Shown here one piece after another: positions 32,320 through 41,274 of a stretch of DNA of 64,000 bases. A program made the translations under genes and the position numbers. The DNA is from Photobacterium arenosum (GTDB lineage Bacteria; Pseudomonadota; Gammaproteobacteria; Enterobacterales; Vibrionaceae), in NCBI RefSeq assembly GCF_014841115.1, contig NZ_JACYTP010000001.1, positions 124,001 through 188,000 on the forward strand, written 5' to 3'. The first letter of the stretch is position 1. Every line of letters starts with the position of its first letter. Below the pieces are notes generated by a model. That model was not told the origin of the DNA and ran no database searches. It saw only the letters and a program-made list of their open reading frames with translations.

Positions 32320-33963
32320 ATGGAAAGAGAAAGCATGGCGTTTGATGTGATCATTGTCGGAGCCGGTCCAGCGGGGTTGTCAGCGGCATGTCGGCTGATG
32401 CAACTGGCTAAGGAGAGTGGAAAGGAGTTATCGGTTTGTGTGATCGAAAAAGGGGCGGAAGTTGGCTCGCACATCATATCCGGTGCCTTGTTTGAACCCA
32501 GACCATTAAATGAGTTGTTTCCTGATTGGCAAAGCCGCGAGGCACCACTTTATACCCGGGTTCAGGATGATAAGGTGTATTGGCTCTCCAATCAGTACAA
32601 TCAGTTCTGTATCCCTTCAGTACTTGTTCCTTCCCCCCTTCAGAATGATGGGAACTTCATTATCAGTCTGGGCGAATTATGTCGCTGGCTGGCTCAACAG
32701 GCAGAAGCGCTGGGAGTATCCATTTTTCCGGGATTTGCTGCAGCTGAATTATTTTTTAACGACTCTGGTGCCGTGGCTGGGATCATGACGACTGATATGG
32801 GACGCGACAAGCAAGGTAATGAAAAACCAGGTTTTCAGCCAGGTATCTTACTTGAAGCAAAATATACGCTTATTGCTGAAGGTTCTCGCGGGCACTTAGG
32901 AAAAGCCGTCATAGATCGTTTCGAACTGGATAAAGATAAAGCGCCCCAGCATTACGCAATTGGCTTTAAAGAACTGTGGGAAATTCCGGCAGAACAACAC
33001 CGGGCTGGGCTTGTCGTACATACTTCCGGTTGGCCACTCAGCCAGACCCAAACCTCAGGTGGGGGCTTTATGTACCATATTGGCGATAACCTTGTGTCTG
33101 TCGGATTAGTGATCGACCTGAATTATCAGCACCCTTATCTCAGCCCTTTTGATGAGTTTCAGCAAATGAAACACCATCCGGTTTTCGCCTCTGTGTTAAA
33201 CGGCGGGGAGCGTATTTCTTACGGGGCACGTGCTATTACAAAGGGCGGACTGCATGCCCTGCCAGAGCAAAGCTTTCCTGGCGGATTACTGATTGGGTGT
33301 GATGCTGGGACGCTAAACAGTGCAAAAATCAAAGGCTCTCATACTGCAATGAAATCTGGCATGCTCGCTGCTGAGGCGGTTTTTTCGGAGCTAGCCGTTA
33401 ACCACTCGCACACATCACCCGATTATTCTTCGCTGTTCGAGGACTCATGGCTGAAAGAGGAGCTCTTTGAAGCCAGAAACTTCACCTCTCAGGTGCATCG
33501 CTTAGGCACATTAGTTGGTGGAGCCATCGCAACGTTAGAATTTAATATTCTGAAAAAAAGCCTGTTTTCATTTCGGGATGATAAACAAGACTATCAAACC
33601 CTGAAAATGACCAATCAGACTGAACCGCTTTTATACCCTAAACCGGACGGAAAACTCAGTTTTGACCGAACTTCATCTGTTTTTCTATCAACTGTTAAAC
33701 ATGATGAAAACCAGCCATGCCACTTGATACTGCAAGATAAAGAGTTGCCGATAAAAATGCACCTGGACAAGTATGCCGAGCCTAGCCAGCGATACTGTCC
33801 GGCGGGCGTGTATGAAATTGTAGAAAATAACGGACAGAAACGATTTCAAATCAATGCCGGAAACTGCATTCATTGTAAAACATGCGATATAAAAGATCCG
33901 TCCCAGAACATTATCTGGACTCCACCAGAAGGCGGTAGCGGGCCCAATTATCGCTCGATGTGA
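32320..33963 (+). CDS. Electron transfer flavoprotein:ubiquinone oxidoreductase
   Basis: This 547-residue membrane-associated enzyme moves electrons from ETF to the quinone pool. It begins MERESMAFDVIIVGAGPAGL (FAD dinucleotide fold); HIISGALFEPRPL and the ubiquinone-binding region follow. The C-terminal [4Fe-4S] site is present: Cys of RYCPAGVYE and Cys-Ile-His-Cys-Lys-Thr-Cys in the last 35 residues, ending with the family phrase WTPPEGGSGPNY. ATG 32320 has AAGGGA eight bases upstream and the N terminus matches family members. It is divergent from its electron donors etfBA, and convergent with cutA with only 11 bases between. Confidence 0.95.
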   Translation: MERESMAFDVIIVGAGPAGLSAACRLMQLAKESGKELSVCVIEKGAEVGSHIISGALFEPRPLNELFPDWQSREAPLYTRVQDDKVYWLSNQYNQFCIPSVLVPSPLQNDGNFIISLGELCRWLAQQAEALGVSIFPGFAAAELFFNDSGAVAGIMTTDMGRDKQGNEKPGFQPGILLEAKYTLIAEGSRGHLGKAVIDRFELDKDKAPQHYAIGFKELWEIPAEQHRAGLVVHTSGWPLSQTQTSGGGFMYHIGDNLVSVGLVIDLNYQHPYLSPFDEFQQMKHHPVFASVLNGGERISYGARAITKGGLHALPEQSFPGGLLIGCDAGTLNSAKIKGSHTAMKSGMLAAEAVFSELAVNHSHTSPDYSSLFEDSWLKEELFEARNFTSQVHRLGTLVGGAIATLEFNILKKSLFSFRDDKQDYQTLKMTNQTEPLLYPKPDGKLSFDRTSSVFLSTVKHDENQPCHLILQDKELPIKMHLDKYAEPSQRYCPAGVYEIVENNGQKRFQINAGNCIHCKTCDIKDPSQNIIWTPPEGGSGPNYRSM

Positions 33964-33974
33964 ATGTGATCAGC

Positions 33975-34298
33975 TCAAGGGTGCGTCTCTACGCGCACCC
34001 AATCGAGATAGGCCTGATAACCGGCTTCAATGGGTAGGCAAATGATTTCCGGCGTTTCATAGTTATGATTCGCCAGGATATCGGCTTCGACTTCTGAATA
34101 CCTGTCTTGAGTTGTTTTAATGACAACCAGTTTTTCTTTGTCAGACTGGATTTTGCCTTTCCAGTGGTAATAACTGTCAATACTCTGCACCTGAACGCAG
34201 GCAGCCAGATGTTTGTTCAGCAGAGAATGGATAATTGCCTCACCCACCTTATCATCTGAAAAAGTGGTCAGAACGACACAGTATCCTTTCTTTAACAT
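33975..34298 (-). CDS. cutA: CutA, periplasmic-type divalent cation tolerance family
   Basis: This 107-residue small trimeric protein has the CutA core: VVLTTFSDDKVGEAIIHSLL, NKHLAACVQ, YHWKGKIQSDKEKLVVIKTT and the C-terminal NYETPEIICLPIEAGYQAYL. Length and motifs are complete. Despite its name, its molecular role is unclear; links to copper tolerance are indirect. No signal peptide is present. In E. coli cutA lies next to dsbD; here it does not. Confidence 0.93.
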   Translation of the reverse strand: MLKKGYCVVLTTFSDDKVGEAIIHSLLNKHLAACVQVQSIDSYYHWKGKIQSDKEKLVVIKTTQDRYSEVEADILANHNYETPEIICLPIEAGYQAYLDWVRVETHP

Positions 34299-34324
34299 CT
34301 TCCCACCTTAATATTCAGGATTGA

Positions 34325-34951
34325 TCAACGCTGCGTCAGTGCCACTTTGGCACTTAAGGCAACCAGTAAACCACCAGAAACACCCTCAATCGCTTTCGCA
34401 TAACCTGACATTTTAGGGTTACCAAAAACAAAACTACCCAACATGGCGTAAAGTAAGTTAATACAAGTGGCTAAAACACTGAACAGTAAGCCAAGGGTCA
34501 AAAGTTGTATTGTGACCTGGCCAGCGCTGACATCAATAAATTGAGGCAGAAAAGACAGAAAAAACAAGGCAACTTTAGGATTCAGAACGCTAACAATCAC
34601 GCCTTGCATAAACACATTCGATGTTGATTTTACTGGTGCGGAAGCTGTCAGTTGACTCTTACCACGGATACTGTTTCGAATCGACGAAATACCCAAATAG
34701 AGTAAATACGCTGCCCCTAAGTATTTTATTACGCTAAATAAGAAAGCTGAGCTGAGTATAATCGTTGAAAGCCCAAGCACAGCAGCCAGCGTATGTCCCA
34801 AGTACCCTATTCCTAGTCCCAGAGCCGCTTGAATGCCCAATTGCATCTTTCCACGCATAGCGTTCGACACAATATAGATAACATCTGGCCCCGGTACTAA
34901 GTTAAGGCTGATTGAGGCCAGAGCAAAAAGTAAAAGTGTTTGAAACTCCAT
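34325..34951 (-). CDS. LysE/RhtB-family amino acid exporter
   Basis: This 208-residue membrane protein has six hydrophobic segments and the LysE signature LNLVPGPDVIYIVSNAMRGK near the N terminus, then GIQAALGLGIGYLGHTLAAV and NPKVALFFLSFLPQF. It exports amino acids or their derivatives; the substrate cannot be deduced. I chose ATG 34951 because AAGGTG lies nine bases upstream and the N terminus MEFQTLLLFALAS is normal; the longer ORF adds 19 polar residues. It is divergent from the sigma factor gene. Confidence 0.9.
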   Translation of the reverse strand: MEFQTLLLFALASISLNLVPGPDVIYIVSNAMRGKMQLGIQAALGLGIGYLGHTLAAVLGLSTIILSSAFLFSVIKYLGAAYLLYLGISSIRNSIRGKSQLTASAPVKSTSNVFMQGVIVSVLNPKVALFFLSFLPQFIDVSAGQVTIQLLTLGLLFSVLATCINLLYAMLGSFVFGNPKMSGYAKAIEGVSGGLLVALSAKVALTQR

Positions 34952-35347
34952 TTTTATCTTCACCTTAAAGTTGTGAGCACTTGATTTTTTACAAGAAGAC
35001 CATAACAAAACAAAGGTTAATCAGGGGTAATTTTATCTGATTAACGACTGAAATCACACCGAGCGTAAGAGAATATAAAGCATCAAATTTCATAAAAAAT
35101 CAAGAATTTCGCATCTCGTGCTGAAATTAGCGACGGGAATGAATATTGACACTCAGGTTAATTATTCCTTTTAAGAACAAAAGCGATGAAATTCAAATCG
35201 CCTAATAACAAATAAGTATACCTTTATGGCAACTTTGTGTTTCCTGTGAATAGATTGTGTAACATCTGTGTGTTAGTGTTTTCTGGTACTGCAATAAAAA
35301 CACGAAAAAATAGTTAGCTTGCTCAAACCTTGTAGAGGGGACCAGAT
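34952..35347. promoter_or_regulatory. Divergent intergenic region between the LysE gene and the RpoS-like sigma gene
   Basis: A 396-base AT-rich gap. It contains a perfect inverted repeat, GTTAATCAG at 35016-35024 and CTGATTAAC at 35037-35045, 12 bases apart and without a T run on the plus strand. I found no ORF. Promoters of both genes must lie here. Confidence 0.5.
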
Positions 35348-36223
35348 ATGGATGTCAATACACAGGAAGTAAGTAGCTTTGATACTGATGTTATTCATTT
35401 GTATTTGCAGGAAATCTCGCATAAATCACTACTCAGTAAAGAAGAAGAAGTTCAATACAGTCGTAAAAGTCTGGCTGGCGACCCACACGCAAAATCTGTC
35501 ATGATTGAGAGTAATTTGCGTTTGGTGGTCAGTATCGCTAAGAAATATCGCGGCAGCACGATGCAGCTTAGCGACTTAATTGATGAAGGCAATATTGGTT
35601 TAATTACTGCTGTTGAAAAATTTGATCCTGAACGTGGGTTCCGTTTTTCGACGTACGCTACTTGGTGGATTAAGCAAACCATTGAACGTGCGATCCACAA
35701 CCAGGGAAGAACCATCCGCTTGCCTGTTCACGTATCAAAGGAAATCAATACCATACTTCGTACGCACAAACAGCTGATGAAAAACAGTAATCAGGAACCT
35801 ACTCACGAGCAGGTTGCTGAAAAAATGCAAAAATCTGTAGATGAAATTTCAGAAGTCCTGTCCTACGACACCCCTGTGGTTTCTATCGATCAATCTTTGT
35901 CGGACGACAGCAACTCAAATTCCATCGCTGCTTTCATCGCTGATACCAACATGACCGCTCCGGATGCCTCGATGGATCAATCAGACATCCATGCTCTCGC
36001 TCTGACTATGCTGAAGAGCCTGAATGAACGAGACAGAGAAATACTGTGTCGTCGCTTCGGGTTACTTGGCTATGAAGCGCAGACTCTTCAGGAGGTGGCA
36101 GAGGAAGTGGGTCTTACCCGTGAACGTATCCGACAGCTGCAGGTAAGCTCGTTGAATAAGTTGAAAAATGCCCTTCAGCGTGAGAATTACAGCCTGGAGA
36201 TGTTATTTTCCGAAATAGCGTAA
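35348..36223 (+). CDS. RpoS-like alternative sigma-70 factor
   Basis: This 291-residue sigma factor has regions 1.2 to 4.2: VIHLYLQEISHKSLLSKEEE (1.2), ESNLRLVVSIAKKYRGSTMQ (2.1), LSDLIDEGNIGLITAVEKFD (2.2), FRFSTYATWWIKQTIERAIH (2.3-2.4), NQGRTIRLPVHV, and the C-terminal helix-turn-helix LTRERIRQLQVSSLNKLKNA. It resembles RpoS but is shorter (RpoS is about 330) and has no nlpD or mutS beside it, so it is more likely an extra paralogue like RpoX or RpoQ described in Vibrio/Aliivibrio than the housekeeping RpoS. The Shine-Dalgarno GAGGGG precedes ATG 35348. A terminator follows. Confidence 0.9.
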   Translation: MDVNTQEVSSFDTDVIHLYLQEISHKSLLSKEEEVQYSRKSLAGDPHAKSVMIESNLRLVVSIAKKYRGSTMQLSDLIDEGNIGLITAVEKFDPERGFRFSTYATWWIKQTIERAIHNQGRTIRLPVHVSKEINTILRTHKQLMKNSNQEPTHEQVAEKMQKSVDEISEVLSYDTPVVSIDQSLSDDSNSNSIAAFIADTNMTAPDASMDQSDIHALALTMLKSLNERDREILCRRFGLLGYEAQTLQEVAEEVGLTRERIRQLQVSSLNKLKNALQRENYSLEMLFSEIA

Positions 36224-36243
36224 TTGACTGTTTTTACACCAAT

Positions 36244-36271
36244 AAAGCCTGGTAATACACCAGGCTTTTCT
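36244..36271 (+). terminator. Terminator of the RpoS-like gene
   Basis: AAAGCCTGGT (36244-36253) pairs with ACCAGGCTTT (36259-36268) around a five-base loop, followed by T residues. Confidence 0.85.
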
Positions 36272-36408
36272 CATTTCACGGCATTTGACAAAACTCTGAC
36301 ACCTTATCCTAACCATAAAGCAAAAATCCTTACTGCCAAATTGCTTGGCAGACATTTGTATTTTACTCATAATTTGGGTTAACCCATTCAGTTAGCAGTG
36401 TAGAGATC

Positions 36409-36954
36409 ATGATATTCAGAAAACTGTGTTTCCTCGCTTCTGTCGTTTTACTGACTTCTTGTGCCAGTTATAGTATTACGGAACAAGAAGTACAGAATTA
36501 CCTTGATAAACAAGCACGTGTAGAGCAAAAGGTAGGGTTTGGCGGCTTCGTTCAGGCTCATGTTCTGTTTAACGACATCAAAGTAGGCATCGGTCGTTCG
36601 GCATCGGATCGTATTAATCTCGAAGCAAAATCTAAAGCAGATATCAGTATCAAGGGTCAACCGCAGCAAAAAGTGGCTATCAATGTCAACTTCAGTGCGA
36701 TCCCCTATTACGACAAAAGTGAAGGGGCTGTTTACCTGAATAATTTGAAAGTAGAATCTCTGGATATTACCCCAAATACGCTAGGTCCCTTTGCCAGTAG
36801 CCAGGTACTTTCTCCTCTCATTGAGATCGTGGGACAATATCTATTGAAGATACCTGTCTACAAACTCCAGGAAGACGACTTTAAGCAATCGCTTCTGAAA
36901 ACTGCCAGACCAGAACTCAAAATCAAGAATCATTCTCTGGTGATTCAAATTTGA
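36409..36954 (+). CDS. DUF1439 lipoprotein, YceB-like
   Basis: This 181-residue protein has a lipoprotein signal with lipobox LTSC and resembles E. coli YceB in order and spacing of motifs: YSITEQEVQNYLDKQ, a central beta-rich section, and YYDKSEGAVYLNNLKVESLD. DUF1439 lipoproteins are outer-membrane proteins of unknown function with a tubular lipid-binding-like fold. It lies between two terminators and is transcribed alone, in the same direction as the sigma gene. Confidence 0.85.
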   Translation: MIFRKLCFLASVVLLTSCASYSITEQEVQNYLDKQARVEQKVGFGGFVQAHVLFNDIKVGIGRSASDRINLEAKSKADISIKGQPQQKVAINVNFSAIPYYDKSEGAVYLNNLKVESLDITPNTLGPFASSQVLSPLIEIVGQYLLKIPVYKLQEDDFKQSLLKTARPELKIKNHSLVIQI

Positions 36955-36972
36955 TAAGCCGGTCTTTAGGTA

Positions 36973-37016
36973 ATAAAAGCACTGTGCAATGTGTGTTGTA
37001 TCAGTGCTTTTATTTT
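36973..37016 (+). terminator. Terminator of the DUF1439 gene
   Basis: ATAAAAGCACTG (36973-36984) pairs with CAGTGCTTTTAT (37002-37013), an uninterrupted twelve-base-pair stem with a 17-base loop. Confidence 0.7.
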
Positions 37017-37085
37017 AATGCACACAGATAAGTTATAGTGCACTAAAGGATCATAATGAAATCCACAGCGACTTCAGAAAAAATG

Positions 37086-38282
37086 TTAAATAACAAAACT
37101 ATAGCCAATAAATATCATCGCCAGACACCATACTGGTAGCTGTCTTTTCAGTAAACCGAAACCGATAACAATCACCAATATGTCCCAGCCGCTCGTTATT
37201 GAAGATGTAATAACCGGGTCGACCCAAGCCGCCGCTAACAACCCGACGACAGAAGCTGTAATTGTTTTAACTGAAAGACGTAAACGGGGATGTTGCAATA
37301 ATGATTGCCACGCCGGTAAAAAGGCAAAAAGAAGCAAACTGCCCGGTAAAAAAATCGCCAGCGTTGCCAGAACACTTCCCCAAACAGGAGTTTCAGGTAA
37401 AGTCGCTACGCCCAGATAACTCGCCATGGTAAACATTGGGCCTGGAACAAGCTGAGCAGATGCATAAGCGCTCAGAAATGTATTTGCATCAATCCATTGC
37501 TGGACTAAAGGCTCCAGTAAGGGAAGAACGACGTGCCCTCCTCCGAAGACAAAACTGCCCGCCTGATAGAAATTGTTAAACACTGCCCACTCTTTTGAGA
37601 GAACAGCCAGATATGGCAGCCCCAGCAAAAGTACCAGGAAAACAGCAAGAATGACGAAATTTGGCTTTCCCGGGGAAGATCGAGGCATCGTTTTGTCCGT
37701 CGGTTCTTTTTGCATGAGGGACAGGAGGAACCCCGTGGCTGCAGCCAGCAGTATCGGTAACAACTGGCCGCTTAATCCATTAGTAAAAAAGACACTGATT
37801 GCTGCTAATACTGCAATACAAACGGTCAGTTTATCTGTCAGGCTTTTCTTAATCATGCTGAACAAAGCATCAGCGACAACCACAACCGCAAGCAGTTTCG
37901 CCGCCTGAATAACCTGATATACCCATTCTGGTTGGTAGTCTCTGTTCTCCAGAACGGCGAGCACTGTTAACAAAGCTGCAGAGGGCAAAGTAAAACCGAT
38001 AAATGCCGCCAGCGCGCCCACATAACCGGCCTTACGATACCCAATAAACATGCCTAGCTGGCTGCTTGCAGGTCCAGGTAAGAACTGGCATAGCGCCGTA
38101 GCCTGGGAAAATTCAGAATCTGATAGCCACTGTTTCTTCTGTACAAATGATCGCTGGAAATAGCCGATATGAGCAACTGGCCCACCAAAACTGCCTAACC
38201 CTAAAATAAGAAATGAACAGAACACCTGCAATACGGGTTCAAGTGAAGAAACTAATCTTCTTTTAAATGAATCTTGGATCAT
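37086..38282 (-). CDS. chrA: ChrA-family chromate transporter
   Basis: This 398-residue fused (long-chain) CHR protein has two homologous halves. The first carries GLGSFGGPVAHIGYFQRSFV and the FLPGPASSQLGMFIGYRKAG motif; the second carries FVFGGGHVVLPLLEPLV and AQLVPGPMFTMASYLG. About ten membrane segments are visible. CHR proteins export chromate; many chromosomal members are not tied to resistance. A LysR gene is divergent 104 bases away, with a palindrome between them. Confidence 0.92.
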   Translation of the reverse strand: MIQDSFKRRLVSSLEPVLQVFCSFLILGLGSFGGPVAHIGYFQRSFVQKKQWLSDSEFSQATALCQFLPGPASSQLGMFIGYRKAGYVGALAAFIGFTLPSAALLTVLAVLENRDYQPEWVYQVIQAAKLLAVVVVADALFSMIKKSLTDKLTVCIAVLAAISVFFTNGLSGQLLPILLAAATGFLLSLMQKEPTDKTMPRSSPGKPNFVILAVFLVLLLGLPYLAVLSKEWAVFNNFYQAGSFVFGGGHVVLPLLEPLVQQWIDANTFLSAYASAQLVPGPMFTMASYLGVATLPETPVWGSVLATLAIFLPGSLLLFAFLPAWQSLLQHPRLRLSVKTITASVVGLLAAAWVDPVITSSITSGWDILVIVIGFGLLKRQLPVWCLAMIFIGYSFVI

Positions 38283-38304
38283 AACTACCGAATCAAATTG
38301 TGAT

Positions 38305-38322
38305 TGTTTACACTAGCAAACA
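38305..38322. promoter_or_regulatory. Palindrome between chrA and the divergent LysR gene
   Basis: TGTTT at 38305-38309 and AAACA at 38318-38322 form an inverted repeat in the 103-base divergent region. Its size and T-N11-A character fit a LysR-type operator. Confidence 0.45.
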
Positions 38323-38385
38323 GTGAGACTAAATATGACAATTTTATCTCTTCTTTATGTATGAAATATTACAGGTAAACCCTTG

Positions 38386-39300
38386 ATGTTAGAAAATTTG
38401 CAACAAATGGTGATCCTGGCCACTGTCAGTCACGAACAGAACTTCACACGTGCCGCTGAACGCCTTGGCATTTCTAAATCACAAGTCAGCAAGCAAATTC
38501 GATTCCTTGAGGAACGCCTGGGTTGTCAATTAGTTCAGCGCAGCACACGCACTGTTGCCCTTACGGATATTGGCTTGCAATATGCTGAATTTGGACAGCA
38601 ACTGCTTGATACCGTAAAAGAAGCAGAGGCTTTGGTTGCCGGGTACAGAAATGAAATAAAAGGCGTACTCAGAATAGGTGTCGCCCAGTCATTTGGGAAC
38701 ACCAATATCACCCCCGCAATGGTCGCTTTTCAGCGAGCTCATCCTGAACTTGAGCTGGAAATCAGTCTTTTTGATCATCGTCCTAACCTGCTGGAAGAAG
38801 GCTTTGATTGCTGGCTGGCTATTCACGAGCACCCGCCTGAAGGCATGGTTGCGAAAAAACTTGTCGATTGCGAATTCATCGTTGTCGCTTCTCCGGACTA
38901 TATCGCCCTGCACAGCGAACCCAAAACTCCTGCTGATTTACGCAAGCACAATTGCATCACCTATGAAAGCCGGGATCGAAAATATGTCCAGTGGGACTTT
39001 TCAAAAGAAGGCGTAAAAGAGTCAGTCAGGGTCACTGGCAGCTACCGAATCAATAATGCGCCCGCTGTTTTAGAAGCAACAAAAGCAGGAGCAGGTATCG
39101 CCTATCTGGCCACCTACCTGATCCACGATGAATTAGAAACTCAGCTGTTAACCCAGCTGTTAGCAGACTGGAAGCCAGAATTAGCGCTTCCCATGTACGC
39201 TGTCTATCCGCGTCACAAGTACCTGGCCCCAAAAGTAAGAGCCTTTATCGACTTTATGGCAGAATGGATGACCAGCCATCCTTTCCAACCTCGCCAGTAG
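38386..39300 (+). CDS. LysR-family transcriptional regulator, likely of chrA
   Basis: This 304-residue regulator has the N-terminal winged helix (residues 1-60, with FTRAAERLGISKSQVSKQIR) and the effector-binding domain with GVLRIGVAQSFGNTNITPAM. ATG 38386 is preceded by AGGT nine bases upstream; the TTG one codon earlier is not needed. Divergent position relative to chrA, and the operator-like palindrome between, suggest that it controls chrA and itself. The ligand is unknown. Confidence 0.88.
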   Translation: MLENLQQMVILATVSHEQNFTRAAERLGISKSQVSKQIRFLEERLGCQLVQRSTRTVALTDIGLQYAEFGQQLLDTVKEAEALVAGYRNEIKGVLRIGVAQSFGNTNITPAMVAFQRAHPELELEISLFDHRPNLLEEGFDCWLAIHEHPPEGMVAKKLVDCEFIVVASPDYIALHSEPKTPADLRKHNCITYESRDRKYVQWDFSKEGVKESVRVTGSYRINNAPAVLEATKAGAGIAYLATYLIHDELETQLLTQLLADWKPELALPMYAVYPRHKYLAPKVRAFIDFMAEWMTSHPFQPRQ

Positions 39301-39387
39301 TCTCTGTGCTGCCACGTCTTAGAACTGCAGTTGAGGAACCTGACTTACTGTTCTACACCTATAGGTAGTTCTTACAGGTGAGCAGCC

Positions 39388-39939
39388 ATGTTAACTCTTT
39401 CAGCCTACATTCGAGAAAAACCTCTTCACATCATACTTTTATCAGGGGTACTGATCATGGCTGGCTGTGCCACTCAGGAAGAAACTGAACCGTCTCCGGC
39501 AGTAACCAGTACGCCGGCAACGGTTGAAGAGGTTGCAGAACCGCCGCCACCACCAAAAGCAATCCTTACAGAAATTCCTGAAGTCAGTGACACCGTCTTT
39601 TTTGACAAAGGCAGCTTTGAAATTCCGCAACGCGAACAGCTGAAAATCGATCCCATTGCAGTCAGACTCAGGCAGCATCCTGACAGTAACGTAATCATCA
39701 TTGGTCACAGTTCAGAGAGTGAGAACGAAGAAGATAATATGGCGTTATCGTATGAACGGGCGTTCAGTGTAGCCATTTATATTGCATCTGTATTTGGGAT
39801 TGAAGAAGAACGCATACAGGTTGTTGCCCAAGGCAACGGCGATCCGGCAACATCCGGGTCGAACAGCCGGGTTGAAGTCATTTCGCCAGAGACTGTGGTC
39901 AGAACATTAAATGCCTCTAATGAGGACGGCAAGTTCTGA
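39388..39939 (+). CDS. OmpA-like (peptidoglycan-associated) lipoprotein
   Basis: This 183-residue protein starts with a longer signal (about 29 residues) ending in the lipobox MAGC, followed by a Pro/Glu-rich linker and an OmpA-like domain: VFFDKGSFEIPQREQLKIDP, VIIIGHSSESENEEDNMALS, YERAFSVAIYIASVFGIEEE and NSRVEV. The conserved Arg of the LS-x2-RA motif that contacts diaminopimelate is present. AGGTGA precedes the start codon. It could tether the outer membrane to peptidoglycan. It is convergent with the acyltransferase gene. Confidence 0.85.
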   Translation: MLTLSAYIREKPLHIILLSGVLIMAGCATQEETEPSPAVTSTPATVEEVAEPPPPPKAILTEIPEVSDTVFFDKGSFEIPQREQLKIDPIAVRLRQHPDSNVIIIGHSSESENEEDNMALSYERAFSVAIYIASVFGIEEERIQVVAQGNGDPATSGSNSRVEVISPETVVRTLNASNEDGKF

Positions 39940-39970
39940 ACCACAGCTCCATACAGAAAAAAAGGTGAAT

Positions 39971-41080
39971 TTATCCCTGTTTTTTCAACGCCGGGAATGC
40001 ATACATTTTCTTGATGATGTCTGCCACGCCTTCCGGTTGAGAAACCAGCTTGCTGTTAAACTTCGCTTCTTCACTTTCGGTGACTGAGTCGTCTTTAATA
40101 CCGGCAGCAATATAATTTGCAGGGAACAAGTGGTAAATACCCGTTATCTGACGGTCGATTTCATCAGCCAGTTGCTCTGGGGTTTCAAACGGTTGCTCTA
40201 TCACATCGCCAAAGCTCACATGAACACGTCGTTTTTCTCCGACTATGCCCTGTACAATGCTTTCGATATCTTCAAACTCGCCTTTCTCATAGCTACCCGT
40301 TGTCTGCTTGGCATTCAGTTCGTTTGCCTTAGCTAAATCGCAGGGATCATTCTCATAAGAAATGGCCACAGGCACAATATTAAGCTGAGTCATGAATTCG
40401 GCAAAAGACAGTTTCCGTTTGCGTCCTTCCATGTAAAACATTTTCAGCAACGCTGGATCAGTCTTATCGTTTCCGTCTTTTGCTCGCCCTTCTTTCTGAG
40501 CAATCCAGATCGAGTGACCAGTTTCGATAGAATTGGCAATATAATCTGACAGCAGACCCAGTGCTTTCATCATTTCACGCGGCGCTTTCACTGAACGTTT
40601 CACAATAAAGCTTTTGTTTAAACGCATCAGTTCTGTCGCACAGGGCTTCTTCAGAAGATTGTCGCCAATAGCGATACGGACTGTGTTCAGGTTATTGTGG
40701 TAAAGACACCAGTTCACCATTGCCGGATCCATGGCGATATCTCTGTGATTGGAGATGAACAGATACGCTTTATTAGGATCCAGTTTGTCTAACCCAGAAT
40801 GGGTGACGCCGTCACAAGAGTGTTCAATCGTCGCAGCCATGTACTTGGCCACTTGCAGCTGAACGTCTTCTACTGTCTTAACACTTGACCATTTACGGAC
40901 AAGAAAGCGTTTAATCAATGGGCGCAACAGCCAGCCAAACACACCAGATAGCTGTGCAAACCGGTAGTTGAGGATAGCGTTGATGAATTCGTCATCATTG
41001 ATTAAGCGTTGAATCGCCCCACTGACTTCATCGTCATTGTAGGGGCGTATATCTTTATAAATATCGTTATTTGTTTGCAC
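39971..41080 (-). CDS. 1-acyl-glycerol-3-phosphate acyltransferase-like protein (PlsC domain)
   Basis: This 369-residue protein has the acyltransferase motif His-x4-Asp in SNHRDIAMDPAMVN, the second motif around NTVRIAIGDNLL, and the substrate-binding block IWIAQKEGRAKDGNDKTDP (Glu-Gly-Arg). It is longer than canonical PlsC (about 245) and begins without a clear membrane anchor. Members of this larger form are common in Vibrio and have unassigned substrates. Last gene on the minus strand before the OmpA-like gene. Confidence 0.85.
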   Translation of the reverse strand: MQTNNDIYKDIRPYNDDEVSGAIQRLINDDEFINAILNYRFAQLSGVFGWLLRPLIKRFLVRKWSSVKTVEDVQLQVAKYMAATIEHSCDGVTHSGLDKLDPNKAYLFISNHRDIAMDPAMVNWCLYHNNLNTVRIAIGDNLLKKPCATELMRLNKSFIVKRSVKAPREMMKALGLLSDYIANSIETGHSIWIAQKEGRAKDGNDKTDPALLKMFYMEGRKRKLSFAEFMTQLNIVPVAISYENDPCDLAKANELNAKQTTGSYEKGEFEDIESIVQGIVGEKRRVHVSFGDVIEQPFETPEQLADEIDRQITGIYHLFPANYIAAGIKDDSVTESEEAKFNSKLVSQPEGVADIIKKMYAFPALKKQG

Positions 41081-41274
41081 TATGTTGCTTCATCTAATTT
41101 TAAAATCGCGCCATTCTACGCAGATTTGATTGATTACCCAATGATCGGCCCCAAACAGTTTAATGGTTGGAGGTCTGACCAACAAACTTTCTTCCTACTG
41201 AGCCCGACTCAGACCATCTTGACCCCGAAGGTAAAACCGAACACTATGTGCGGGCTTTGACTCAGAGGAACAAC

